This document shows positions 14,515-22,424 of a stretch of 64,000 nt of DNA, piece after piece. Origin of the DNA: Eubacteriaceae bacterium Marseille-Q4139 (GTDB taxonomy: Bacteria; Bacillota; Clostridia; Lachnospirales; Lachnospiraceae); NCBI GenBank assembly GCA_018223415.1, contig JAGTTQ010000001.1, forward strand, positions 1,646,865-1,710,864. The letters run 5' to 3'. How positions within the stretch are numbered: the first letter of the stretch is position 1; every line of letters begins with the position of its first letter. Under the pieces are notes generated by a model. The model was given only the letters and a program-made list of their open reading frames with translations, had not been told where the DNA came from and did not search any database. The position numbers and the translations under genes are program-made.

Positions 14515-16638
14515 TTATCCCATTCTCACATCCGTGTACCAGTATCCGAAACGGCCGTCATTTGGCGGCTGTTTTTTTGACAGCACAAAGTTCGGGAAGC
14601 CAAACATGGAAGCCATGTATTTTTCATTGCTGTAATAATGGCCGGGCACGCCTAAAAGATAGCGCGGCCGTCCTTTGGAATTTCCGAGGCGCACTAAAAT
14701 CAGGTAGCGGAAGCTGTAATAGCCGTGGAGAAGAAAGCTGTTGTTGCCGTAAACCCAGGTTTCCCTCGGGAGCCGGCCGATGTCCTGGGGACGGATTGTC
14801 AGGATTTCGCAGCCGTCGTCATAGTCGAAGGGCTGGATTTTCGGATAGCTTTTTCTGAGCTCCTGCCACAGCTTTTCCGGGCTGGCCGCCGTTTCCTCCG
14901 TATCCCGGAGGTATTTGAGCACTTCTTCATTTTCCAGTTCCGGCGAAACCATTGTCTCTTCCGGCGCACGGCTTTCTTCCCCGGCCGTGTCCGGCGAAGT
15001 TTCTTCCGCGGGTGCAGCCTGTGCCATATTCTCTGTAACCACAGAATTTCCCTCAGCGCGTGCCGCAGACGGCGGGAACTGGCTTTCCGGCATCTGCGTC
15101 TGTGCCTGCGCTGGAGCCGTCTGTCCCGAAAAATTGGGGTCAATGGCGGCACTGTTCCCGCCCTGTGGAACGCTTTTGGGGTCAGCGCCTGCGCCGGGGA
15201 CCGGCGCGGCTTCTTCCGAGCGGATCCCGACGGAAGGGGCAGATACCGAACTGTTTTCAGTACGCACGGAAGAACCGCCGGTTCCTGCCGTCTCTGGTAC
15301 GGTTTTTGCTTCAGCCGCAGGCGGGGCCGTCTCCGGCATTCCGCCTGTTCTGTCCGGGGCAGCCATAGCGGCTGACGGCGTATGTCCGCCTCCCACATCG
15401 CCGCCAACTCCGACGGCAGAGGGAGCAGCACCGCCGACCGGTGTACCGTCTGCTCCGACGGAAGAGGGAACTGCACTTCCGCCCGGTGTACTGCCAGCTC
15501 CATCGTAAGTCGGCACCGCAGCTTCCCCCAGGTTCCTGCCCGCTCCAACGGCTGGCATCACCGCAGCTTCCCGCAGATTTCCGCCCATTCCACTGGCTGA
15601 CGAAGCCGCATCCCCGTTCTGGATCCCGGCCGGCTGTTCCGGCGCTGTCTGGCTTCCGGCGCTGTCTGCTGCTCCCGTCTGTCCCTGCCGTTCGGCCGCC
15701 GGCCGGCCGGCAAAATTCTGCGGCTGGCCGTTCATGAAATGGTTCAGAAAAGACAGGCCGGCCGGAAATCCCGGCTGCCGCATCTGCCTGCCAAAGCCGC
15801 CGGGAGGCGTCCCGGGCTGCTGATTTCTCCAGGGAAATGGCTGCTGCTGGGACAGGGGCGCCGCCGGTATCTCCGTTCCCGGCAGCTCCTCATCCGCCAT
15901 GCCGGAAACCAGCTCCGGGCCGCGGCCCGAAAACATGCCCGACGGCGCCGCTGGCATCTTTCCCTGTTGGGAAAACGTCCGTCCGGGAAAATTTACGATT
16001 ACATTCCCATCTCCGCTTCCGCGCCCGGGCTGGCGTTCAAAGCCTCCCGGCGGATATTCTTCCATGGCTGGCGTCCCGCTCTCGGGATATTTTACCGCAA
16101 GCCCTACCTCGGCTGCATGGGCCCTCAGATCTTCTTCCGGCTCTGTGTCTGTTCCTTCTGTTTTCCGCTTTTCTTCCCTGGCGATCTCCTGTTCAATCTC
16201 CTTCACCACGCTGGAGACGGCCTGCCCCTCGAGGGGATCCTTCTTTTCCGTCCCCGGAAGCGTCTCCTGCGCCATGTGCGCCACGGAGTCCTCCCATATG
16301 GTCGTATAGGAACGCCAGGAATTTTTCACATCATGGATCGTCAGCCCGTAATATGTATCCAGGTCATTCCCGGTTCCCTCCACATTCCTTGCATCCACCG
16401 AGGCGCGGAACTCCCCGGCTCCGTTACGGATGAAAATGTTTCCGAGAAATGTTTCCTGGTTCCCCTTTCCGAGCAGAAATACGCCGACGGCATTGCCGCC
16501 CACATAGACCTTTTTCACATTCACGTTCAGCCGGCACTGCCCGTTCCTGGCCTCCAGCTTCACAAAGCCGATGTTCTTTCCTTTGGTCTTTCCTTCGTAT
16601 TCATAAATATATGAGATCAACCTCTTATAATCAGACAT
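14515..16638 (-). CDS. Bipartite protein with long Gly/Pro/Ala linker, unknown function
   Basis: This 707-residue protein has three parts. Residues about 1-120 are a compact beta-rich domain (MSDYKRLISYIYEYEGKTKG, KKVYVGGNAVGVFLLG). Residues about 150-565 are low-complexity Gly/Pro/Ala/Gln, including about five units of 15-16 residues around AVPSSVGADGTPVGG. Residues about 567-707 are a well-ordered domain rich in aromatic residues (WVYGNNSFLLHGYYSFRYLILVRL, GVPGHYYSNEKYMASMFGFPNF). There is no signal peptide. The ends look conserved and the linker free to vary, so the two end domains may act together. I do not recognise the family with confidence. Its ribosome binding site lies inside a 12-base hairpin. 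It follows malic enzyme on the same strand. Confidence 0.7.
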   Translation of the reverse strand: MSDYKRLISYIYEYEGKTKGKNIGFVKLEARNGQCRLNVNVKKVYVGGNAVGVFLLGKGNQETFLGNIFIRNGAGEFRASVDARNVEGTGNDLDTYYGLTIHDVKNSWRSYTTIWEDSVAHMAQETLPGTEKKDPLEGQAVSSVVKEIEQEIAREEKRKTEGTDTEPEEDLRAHAAEVGLAVKYPESGTPAMEEYPPGGFERQPGRGSGDGNVIVNFPGRTFSQQGKMPAAPSGMFSGRGPELVSGMADEELPGTEIPAAPLSQQQPFPWRNQQPGTPPGGFGRQMRQPGFPAGLSFLNHFMNGQPQNFAGRPAAERQGQTGAADSAGSQTAPEQPAGIQNGDAASSASGMGGNLREAAVMPAVGAGRNLGEAAVPTYDGAGSTPGGSAVPSSVGADGTPVGGAAPSAVGVGGDVGGGHTPSAAMAAPDRTGGMPETAPPAAEAKTVPETAGTGGSSVRTENSSVSAPSVGIRSEEAAPVPGAGADPKSVPQGGNSAAIDPNFSGQTAPAQAQTQMPESQFPPSAARAEGNSVVTENMAQAAPAEETSPDTAGEESRAPEETMVSPELENEEVLKYLRDTEETAASPEKLWQELRKSYPKIQPFDYDDGCEILTIRPQDIGRLPRETWVYGNNSFLLHGYYSFRYLILVRLGNSKGRPRYLLGVPGHYYSNEKYMASMFGFPNFVLSKKQPPNDGRFGYWYTDVRMG

Positions 16639-16640
16639 AC

Positions 16641-16681
16641 TTTCACCCCTCTGCTAAACATTGTATGCAAGAGGGGTGAAA
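16641..16681 (-). promoter_or_regulatory. Hairpin that encloses a ribosome binding site
   Basis: On the minus strand TTTCACCCCTCT (16670-16681) pairs perfectly with AGAGGGGTGAAA (16641-16652) across a 17-base loop. The second arm holds the Shine-Dalgarno sequence AGAGGGG and ends two bases before the ATG at 16638. No T-run follows, so it is not a terminator; it could limit translation of the 707-residue protein. Confidence 0.65.
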
Positions 16682-16707
16682 AAATATTCCTGTTCTTTTG
16701 TATTCTT

Positions 16708-17883
16708 CTACTTCCTGACTGCGCCGGATTTTACGGCCGCCTCAGCAACGCGTTTTGCCACATTCTCGGCTACTCTTGGATCCAGTGCGCCTGGGATGAT
16801 GTACTCTTCGCAGAGCTTCTCCGGCTCCACCAGCTCGGCGATGGCGTAGGCCGCGGCCACCTTCATGTCGTAGTTGATGTCACGCGCGCCGCAGTCTAAA
16901 GCGCCGCGGAAGATTCCCGGGAATGCCAGGACGTTGTTGATCTGGTTCGGGAAATCGGAACGGCCGGTACCCATGACATGGACGCCTGCCTTCATGGCTT
17001 CGTCGTACATGATTTCCGGCGTCGGGTTTGCCATGGCGAATACGATGGGATCCTTTGCCATCTTCTGAATCATTTCCGGCTTCAGGGCGCCTGCCACGGA
17101 AACGCCGATGAACACGTCCGCGCCCTCAAGAGCCTCTGCCAGGCCGCCGCGCAGGTCGTTCTCGTTTGTGATGTCACAGAGCATCTTCTTGTGATCCTTG
17201 ATGCCGACGCCGCGGTCTTTGTAAAGGATGCCGTTTTCATCGCAGGCGATGATGTGCTTGACACCGGCTGCCAAAAGCATCTTAATGATGGCTGTTCCCG
17301 CAGAGCCCGGGCCGTTTAAAACAACATGGATCTCCTCCATCTTCTTTCCAACCACCTTTAAGGCATTGATGAGCGCCGCCGTCACGACGATGGCCGTGCC
17401 GTGCTGATCATCATGGAAAACCGGGATGTCCAGCTCTTTTTCAAGCCGTTCTTCGATCTCAAAGCATTTCGGGGAAGCGATGTCTTCCAGATTCACGCCG
17501 CCGAAGGTGGGCGCCAGGTACTTCACCGCCTTGATGATTTCCTCGGTGTCCTTTGTATCCAGGCAGATCGGGAACGCATCCACGCCGCCGAATTCCTTAA
17601 ACAGGATCGCCTTTCCTTCCATGACCGGCATGGCTGCCTCCGGGCCGATGTCGCCAAGGCCGAGGACAGCCGTTCCGTCTGTCACGACAGCCACCAGATT
17701 CCCCTTTGCCGTGTAGCGGTACACGTCCTTTTTATCAGCATGGATTTTCCGGCACGGCTCCGCGACGCCCGGCGTGTAGGCCGTGCTTAAGTCGTCCCTG
17801 GTCTTCACCGGAACTTTGCTGGTGATCCCTATTTTTCCTTTATGCTCTTCATGGAGCTTTAATGCCTCTTCGTTGTAATTCAT
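16708..17883 (-). CDS. Malic enzyme (malate dehydrogenase, oxaloacetate-decarboxylating)
   Basis: The enzyme turns malate into pyruvate and CO2 with reduction of NAD(P). The chosen start MNYNEEALKLHEEHKGKIG gives 391 residues and has AAAGGAGAGG nine bases upstream; the longer frame does not. Blocks seen are STAYTPGVAEPC, LGDIGPEAAMPVMEGKA, the metal-site region VFHDDQHGTAIV and the Rossmann loop LNGPGSAGTA, followed by MANPTPEI. The short length matches the bacterial form without the phosphotransacetylase-like domain of E. coli MaeB. Cofactor choice (NAD or NADP) cannot be read with confidence. It has its own promoter and is followed by the 707-residue gene. Confidence 0.93.
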   Translation of the reverse strand: MNYNEEALKLHEEHKGKIGITSKVPVKTRDDLSTAYTPGVAEPCRKIHADKKDVYRYTAKGNLVAVVTDGTAVLGLGDIGPEAAMPVMEGKAILFKEFGGVDAFPICLDTKDTEEIIKAVKYLAPTFGGVNLEDIASPKCFEIEERLEKELDIPVFHDDQHGTAIVVTAALINALKVVGKKMEEIHVVLNGPGSAGTAIIKMLLAAGVKHIIACDENGILYKDRGVGIKDHKKMLCDITNENDLRGGLAEALEGADVFIGVSVAGALKPEMIQKMAKDPIVFAMANPTPEIMYDEAMKAGVHVMGTGRSDFPNQINNVLAFPGIFRGALDCGARDINYDMKVAAAYAIAELVEPEKLCEEYIIPGALDPRVAENVAKRVAEAAVKSGAVRK

Positions 17884-17928
17884 CGCTTTCCTCTCCTTTG
17901 CTGGCTGCACTCCGGCAGATTTTTTACT

Positions 17929-17937
17929 ATTATACCA
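17929..17937 (-). promoter_or_regulatory. Extended -10 promoter of malic enzyme
   Basis: The minus strand reads TGGTATAAT, an extended -10 box (TGn-TATAAT), about 45 bases before the ATG. The -35 region (TTCCAT) is poor, which fits an extended -10 type. Confidence 0.5.
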
Positions 17938-17981
17938 AACTCCCCTCCAAAATGGAATGGGGCGGCCGCCGTTTCCCGCTT

Positions 17982-20219
17982 TTATTTCCTGAACTCTTCC
18001 CGGATCTCCTTTTCCAGTTCTTTAAGCTTTTCTTGCAGCTTATCATTGCCGTAGGCTTTTTCCAGGTGCTTGAGCGCCGTCTCGCAAAGCTTTAACGCAT
18101 GCTCCGGGTCTTTCTCCGTCAGGATCCCTCTGGCCTTCCACAGGGCCAGGCGGTACAAGGCGTCCTCCTGGTTCTTTTTCGCAGCCTTTTCGTACCACTC
18201 CTTCGCTTCCGTCAGGTTTTTCTCCGTCCCTATGCCGCATTCCAGACAGCAGCCCACAAGATAGGAGCCGAACGGCTCACCGCCTTCTGAGGCTTCCTTT
18301 GCAAGCGGCAGCGCCAGCTTCCTGTCCTCGTCGTCATCTCCGTTCAGGTACAGACGCGCAAGCCGTGCCTTGGAATATGGATGGCCGAGACGTGCCGCTC
18401 TCCGGTACCAGAGCACTGCCTTCTTTATATTTCTTTCTACATCAAAGCCTCTTTCATAAAGGTATCCGATCCCGCCGAGACATTCGATGTCATCCTTCCT
18501 TGCGCCCTTTAAAAACCAGCCGAGAGCCGTCTCTCCGTCCTGCGGCGCCGTTTCCCCGCTGACAATCATGCTTCCGAGCGCAAACATACAGCCTGTATCG
18601 CCCCATCCGGCCCCTCTCCGGTACCAGTAGACGGCTTCTTCTGCACACTGCGGCACGCCCTCGCCTTTCCGAAAGCATATGCCCAGGTTGTACATGGCCG
18701 GCGGATGGTTCCTGTCTGCCGACATTTTATACCAGTAAACAGCCTTCTCCCGGTCGTCGTCGGGATCTTCGCCGTCATAGCTGCATCCCAGGTTGTACAT
18801 GGCCGGCGCATAGTCCATATCTGCGGCCTTTTGATAATACTCCCTGGCCTTTTTCTTATCCGCCGCAACGCCGCGCCCCCATTCATAACAGGTTCCGACA
18901 GCGAAAAGCGCCCGGTCATACCCCCGCCCGGCTGCCTGCATGTAATAGCGGAAGCCCTTTTGGGGATCCTTTTTTACGCCGGAGCCGACGCCGTACCGAT
19001 AGCCGATGTTGTACATGGCCTCAACATGGCCGGCTTTTGCGGACTTTTCGTACCAGGCGGCCGCAAGGGCCGGATCAACCTCCGTCCCGATTCCCAGTGC
19101 ATAGCAGCGTCCGAGCCGATACATTCCGGACGGGGAATCGCCTTCCGCCGCAATTTTATAATAGGAAAACGCCCGTCCGGGATCCGCCTCCGTTCCGATG
19201 CCGAGCTCGCAGTCTCTTCCCAGCGCCGAAAATGCCGACGCAGAGCCAAGTTCCGCCGCACACAGTTCCAGGCGGAAGCCTTCCTCCTCATTCTTTTCCG
19301 TGCCGATCCCGGCCTTATACATGCGCCCGGCTTCCTCAAAGCCGCGGGCCGAACCGGCTTCTGCTGCCTGGAGATACAGCTTTAACGCCTGTTCCGGATC
19401 CTCTTCGGTTCCAAATCCCACTTCCAGGCAGGAGGCCCAGTTGCAGATGCCGCGGAAATGTCCCTGGGCCGCGGCACGGCTGTACCAGAAAACGGCCGCC
19501 TCGGGATCCTGTTCCACTCCGATTCCGGCCTCCAGGCACCAGCCATAAGAGCACTGGCCTTCCTCATCCCCGGCCTCAGCCGCTTTTTTATACCAGGCGG
19601 CCGCCATGGACTCATCCTTTTTCTGCCCGACGCCGAATTCATAGAAACGCCCGAGCATCACCTGCGCCGGCACAAAGCCCTGCCATGCCGCTGCCTGATA
19701 CCAGGAAAATGCCTGCTCATCGTCCGGCTCCGTCCCGATGCCTTCATGGTAGCAGCGGGCAAGCTTAAACTGGGCGTTCGGATAGTTTTCCTCGGCCGCA
19801 TCCCGGTAGCAGGCGAAGGCACGCGCCTCGTCCTTCGCCGTTCCGATCCCGTCGCGGAAACAGTTTCCGAGGCGGTAGATGGCCGGGATGTAGCCCTCCA
19901 TGGCCGCCTGTTCATAAAGCCAGAAGGCCTGCTTCGGCTCCGGCTTCGTCCCGATTCCCTGTTCCATGCAGCCGCCCAGGTTGCAGATGCCCCAGAGGCT
20001 CCCCCTGGCGGCCGCCTGACGGTAGCAGAAAAGCCCGCGCGCGTCTGCCTCCTGGCCTCCCTTTTCCAGCCAGAAATTCCCGAGCACCGTCCACTCGCGG
20101 CCGTTAAGCTCCCCTTCTTCTGTTTTCTCCACCATGCCGCCGCACTGCGGGCAGGCAGCTAACGCCTCGTCCTGCTCCACGATGCAGCCGCAGTCTTCCT
20201 TTTTGCAGCGATAAATCAT
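17982..20219 (-). CDS. Sel1-repeat protein with N-terminal zinc ribbon
   Basis: The chosen start MIYRCKKEDCGCIVEQDE gives 745 residues and has GGAG at a normal distance; it begins 14 bases after the nth stop. Residues 1-35 form a zinc-ribbon-like element with Cys at C5, C10 and CPQC. Residues about 60-715 are 18 consecutive Sel1 units of 35-36 residues, pattern A-x-x-WYxxAAxxGxxxAxxxLGxCYxxGIGT. They build an alpha-solenoid for protein binding. There is no signal peptide, so it is presumably cytosolic, unlike many secreted Sel1 proteins. Sel1 proteins often act as adaptors in signalling; no partner is evident here. The last unit is followed by a charged helix. Confidence 0.85.
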   Translation of the reverse strand: MIYRCKKEDCGCIVEQDEALAACPQCGGMVEKTEEGELNGREWTVLGNFWLEKGGQEADARGLFCYRQAAARGSLWGICNLGGCMEQGIGTKPEPKQAFWLYEQAAMEGYIPAIYRLGNCFRDGIGTAKDEARAFACYRDAAEENYPNAQFKLARCYHEGIGTEPDDEQAFSWYQAAAWQGFVPAQVMLGRFYEFGVGQKKDESMAAAWYKKAAEAGDEEGQCSYGWCLEAGIGVEQDPEAAVFWYSRAAAQGHFRGICNWASCLEVGFGTEEDPEQALKLYLQAAEAGSARGFEEAGRMYKAGIGTEKNEEEGFRLELCAAELGSASAFSALGRDCELGIGTEADPGRAFSYYKIAAEGDSPSGMYRLGRCYALGIGTEVDPALAAAWYEKSAKAGHVEAMYNIGYRYGVGSGVKKDPQKGFRYYMQAAGRGYDRALFAVGTCYEWGRGVAADKKKAREYYQKAADMDYAPAMYNLGCSYDGEDPDDDREKAVYWYKMSADRNHPPAMYNLGICFRKGEGVPQCAEEAVYWYRRGAGWGDTGCMFALGSMIVSGETAPQDGETALGWFLKGARKDDIECLGGIGYLYERGFDVERNIKKAVLWYRRAARLGHPYSKARLARLYLNGDDDEDRKLALPLAKEASEGGEPFGSYLVGCCLECGIGTEKNLTEAKEWYEKAAKKNQEDALYRLALWKARGILTEKDPEHALKLCETALKHLEKAYGNDKLQEKLKELEKEIREEFRK

Positions 20220-20233
20220 ACGATTTCCGGCTC

Positions 20234-20881
20234 CTAAACTCCGTTTTTTGCACAGATGTCCTGCACGCAGCACTTGTCACAGAAGGGCTTTGTCCGCGCC
20301 GTACAGACATCCCGGCCATGGAACACCAGCCTGTGGCAGAAATCGCTCCCCTCTTCCGGCGGAATTAACTTCCAGAGAGCCATCTCCACCTTTTTCGGCT
20401 CCTTGATCCCGTCCACAAGCCCCATGCGGTTCACCAGGCGGATGCAGTGGGTATCCGTCACGATAGCCGGCTTCCCGAACACATCCCCCATAATCAGGTT
20501 GGCACTTTTCCGTCCGACGCCGGGAAGCTTAAGGAGAGCGTCAAAGTCGTCCGGCACTTTTCCGCCGTATTCATCTCTCAGTATTTTCATGCATGCGCTG
20601 ATGTCCCGCGCCTTGCTGTGCCCGAGGCCGCAGGGCTTTACAATCGCCTCGATGTCCGATACCTCCGCCGCGGCGAGGGCATCCACGTCCGGGTATTTTG
20701 CATACAAATCCTGCACCACCACATTCACCCGCGCGTCGGTGCACTGGGCTGCCAGCCGGACGCTCACGAGAAGCTTCCATGCCTTATCGTAATCCAGGGT
20801 ACAGCCCACGTCCGGATATTCTTTTTTAAGCCGCTCCACGATGGTGAGGGCCAGTTCTTCTTTTGTCATCCGTCTCTCCAT
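20234..20881 (-). CDS. nth: Endonuclease III (DNA glycosylase/AP lyase)
   Basis: Nth removes oxidised pyrimidines and cuts the abasic site. The 215-residue reading begins MERRMTKEELALTIVERL; ATG at 20869 is also possible and has GGAG six bases away. The helix-hairpin-helix LLKLPGVGRKSANLIMG carries the catalytic Lys, and VTDTHCIRLVNRMGL the catalytic Asp. The C-terminal iron-sulfur region has four Cys in order C-T-A-R-T-K-P-F-C, DK, C, CVQDI, C. That is CX7CX2CX5C, one residue longer in the first gap than the E. coli CX6C. It precedes the Sel1 gene by 14 bases, so the two are probably co-transcribed. Confidence 0.95.
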   Translation of the reverse strand: MERRMTKEELALTIVERLKKEYPDVGCTLDYDKAWKLLVSVRLAAQCTDARVNVVVQDLYAKYPDVDALAAAEVSDIEAIVKPCGLGHSKARDISACMKILRDEYGGKVPDDFDALLKLPGVGRKSANLIMGDVFGKPAIVTDTHCIRLVNRMGLVDGIKEPKKVEMALWKLIPPEEGSDFCHRLVFHGRDVCTARTKPFCDKCCVQDICAKNGV

Positions 20882-20929
20882 TCCGCCGCCTTTTTGCGGC
20901 ACTGCCGATTCTCTCTCCTATTGTAGCAG

Positions 20930-20968
20930 AAAACGGCCGGAATGGACAGAGCTCCGGCCGCCGTTTTT
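20930..20968. terminator. Bidirectional terminator after the nucleotidyltransferase gene
   Basis: An eight-base GC stem (CGGCCGGA at 20934-20941 with TCCGGCCG at 20953-20960) is followed on the minus strand by TTTTC and on the plus strand by CCGTTTTTT. It separates the LUD/nucleotidyltransferase pair from nth. Confidence 0.7.
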
Positions 20969-20975
20969 TCATATT

Positions 20976-21641
20976 TTATGACACAATCTGCTTTCTGGCC
21001 CAGGAAATCAGCCGCCAGGAGGCCGTCTCAAAATCCCCGGGAGACGACGGCATTTTCCCTGCACGAAACGCCTCCGCGGTTTCCATGATTTCAAGCTCTT
21101 CTCCCGAGACGGCATCACGTAAATCCGCATGCTTTTTTATGTAAACTCCAGTTTTCCTGTAATGGAGCGTCTGCACCGCAAATACCGCCGATTTATAAAG
21201 GGCTTTTAAGATTTCCGGCTCCTTTTCATGGAGAACATTGTGGATGCAGCCATGATAGATATTGCAGGCCGCAGTTTTTACGGCACGGGCCGCCGCTTCC
21301 TCCGTAAGAAGCGGCTTTAACTCGTCAAGGCTTCCGAAAACCGGCGATGTATCGAAATAAAACTGGAACAGATCCGACGGCTCCCAGCAAAGGAGCTCTT
21401 CCCTTCCCGATACGAAGCCGCAGACCAGCTTTCTGTCAGGAAGCCCGTCCAGGACTTTTTCATAAGCCGCCAGCGTCTCCATGTCCAGGCGGTCGAAAAT
21501 CACCACGGTGTCAATGTCGCTGTCCGGGCCTGCTTCGCCGCGGCCGCGGCTTCCCTGGAGCCCGATGAAAACCACCCGCTCCCCGAAAGCGGCCTTTACG
21601 GCTTCCGCAAAATCTTCCATCCACTTGGTTATGTCCGTCAT
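20976..21641 (-). CDS. Nucleotidyltransferase-fold protein
   Basis: The 221-residue protein begins MTDITKWMEDFAEAVKAAF after AAAGGAG. Residues 27-47 carry the polymerase-beta-fold motif GSRGRGEAGPDSDIDTVVI, that is GS-x(9)-DxD, with the two metal-binding Asp. The C-terminal half is helical (CIHNVLHEKEPEILKALYKS, TLHYRKTGVYIKK) and resembles the HEPN-like or KNTase C-terminal helices of stand-alone transferases. Such proteins move AMP or GMP to a small molecule, antibiotic or protein. No resistance class is recognisable, so the substrate is unknown. It follows the LUD gene by 11 bases and ends in a bidirectional terminator. Confidence 0.75.
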   Translation of the reverse strand: MTDITKWMEDFAEAVKAAFGERVVFIGLQGSRGRGEAGPDSDIDTVVIFDRLDMETLAAYEKVLDGLPDRKLVCGFVSGREELLCWEPSDLFQFYFDTSPVFGSLDELKPLLTEEAAARAVKTAACNIYHGCIHNVLHEKEPEILKALYKSAVFAVQTLHYRKTGVYIKKHADLRDAVSGEELEIMETAEAFRAGKMPSSPGDFETASWRLISWARKQIVS

Positions 21642-21652
21642 AAATTTCTCCT

Positions 21653-22285
21653 TTATACTCCCATGGCCTCGCCCACGAGAATCACCTTAACCCGCCCCGT
21701 ATATCTCGACCGGCGGGAAATCACAATGTTGCAGCACATGCAGTCCGGCGACAGGCAGTCGGTGCAGATGCCTTTTAATCCGCAGGGCGTCTGCCGCCCC
21801 GTTTTATCGGCCAGCACCGGGCAGACCGATGTCTGGATTCGGTCGATCCCCGCCTCCACGTCCCGCACAAGCTTGTTGATTCCGGCGACGATGATGACAG
21901 TTTTCGGGCCGTGAAGCAGGCTGGACAGCCGGTTGCTGGCCCCGTCGATGTTCACAAGCTCGCCGCGCAAAGTGATGGCGTTGGTGCCCATGAGGAAATA
22001 ATCGGCGCCGGCCACCTGCTGAAAAATGGGGCTCCCGATTTCTTTTTTGTCGGCCTCTTTATATTCGATCATTTCATAGCCCCGCTCCCTTAAGCAGTCT
22101 AACACCCCAAGCTCACGAACCGTGTTGGAGCCGCCCCAGCTTACGGAGCCCTTTTTCTCCATGAGCTTTAAGACCAGCTCAAAGGCCTCGCTTTTGTCCG
22201 CGCAGTAAAACGCCTCCATGTTCCTCTTTTTCAGCCATTCCATCACGTTTTCTGCCATCTTTTTGTATGCGTCCTTTTCTGCCAT
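21653..22285 (-). CDS. LUD-domain (LutC/DUF162-like) protein
   Basis: This 210-residue protein belongs to the lactate-utilisation-domain family. It has MEKKGSVSWGGSNTVRELGVLDCLRERGYEMIEY, GADYFLMGTNAITLRGELVNIDG and VIIVAGINKLVRDVEAGIDRI, the usual blocks. The C-terminal part carries several Cys (CPVLADKTGRQTPC, CTDCLSPDCMCC) that may hold a metal. In LutABC the LUD protein takes part in lactate oxidation. Here there is no LutA or LutB, so this is one of the common stand-alone clostridial LUD proteins whose role is unknown. It shares an operon with the nucleotidyltransferase gene. Confidence 0.8.
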   Translation of the reverse strand: MAEKDAYKKMAENVMEWLKKRNMEAFYCADKSEAFELVLKLMEKKGSVSWGGSNTVRELGVLDCLRERGYEMIEYKEADKKEIGSPIFQQVAGADYFLMGTNAITLRGELVNIDGASNRLSSLLHGPKTVIIVAGINKLVRDVEAGIDRIQTSVCPVLADKTGRQTPCGLKGICTDCLSPDCMCCNIVISRRSRYTGRVKVILVGEAMGV

Positions 22286-22424
22286 AAGAATTCCCCTTTC
22301 CGATTGTGTTCTTTCTCTATTCTATCACAGTTTTCAGGGGGCGGCCAGCGAATGTCTCCGGGAAGTATTTTTCCGCTTGCATTTTCCCTCCCAATCGCGT
22401 ATAAAACATACCAGGAGGAATGAC

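Noticed and set aside
15739..16614. A 291-codon plus-strand frame
   Set aside because: Antisense to the low-complexity 707-residue gene; its repeats are only the mirror of the Gly/Pro/Ala codons.
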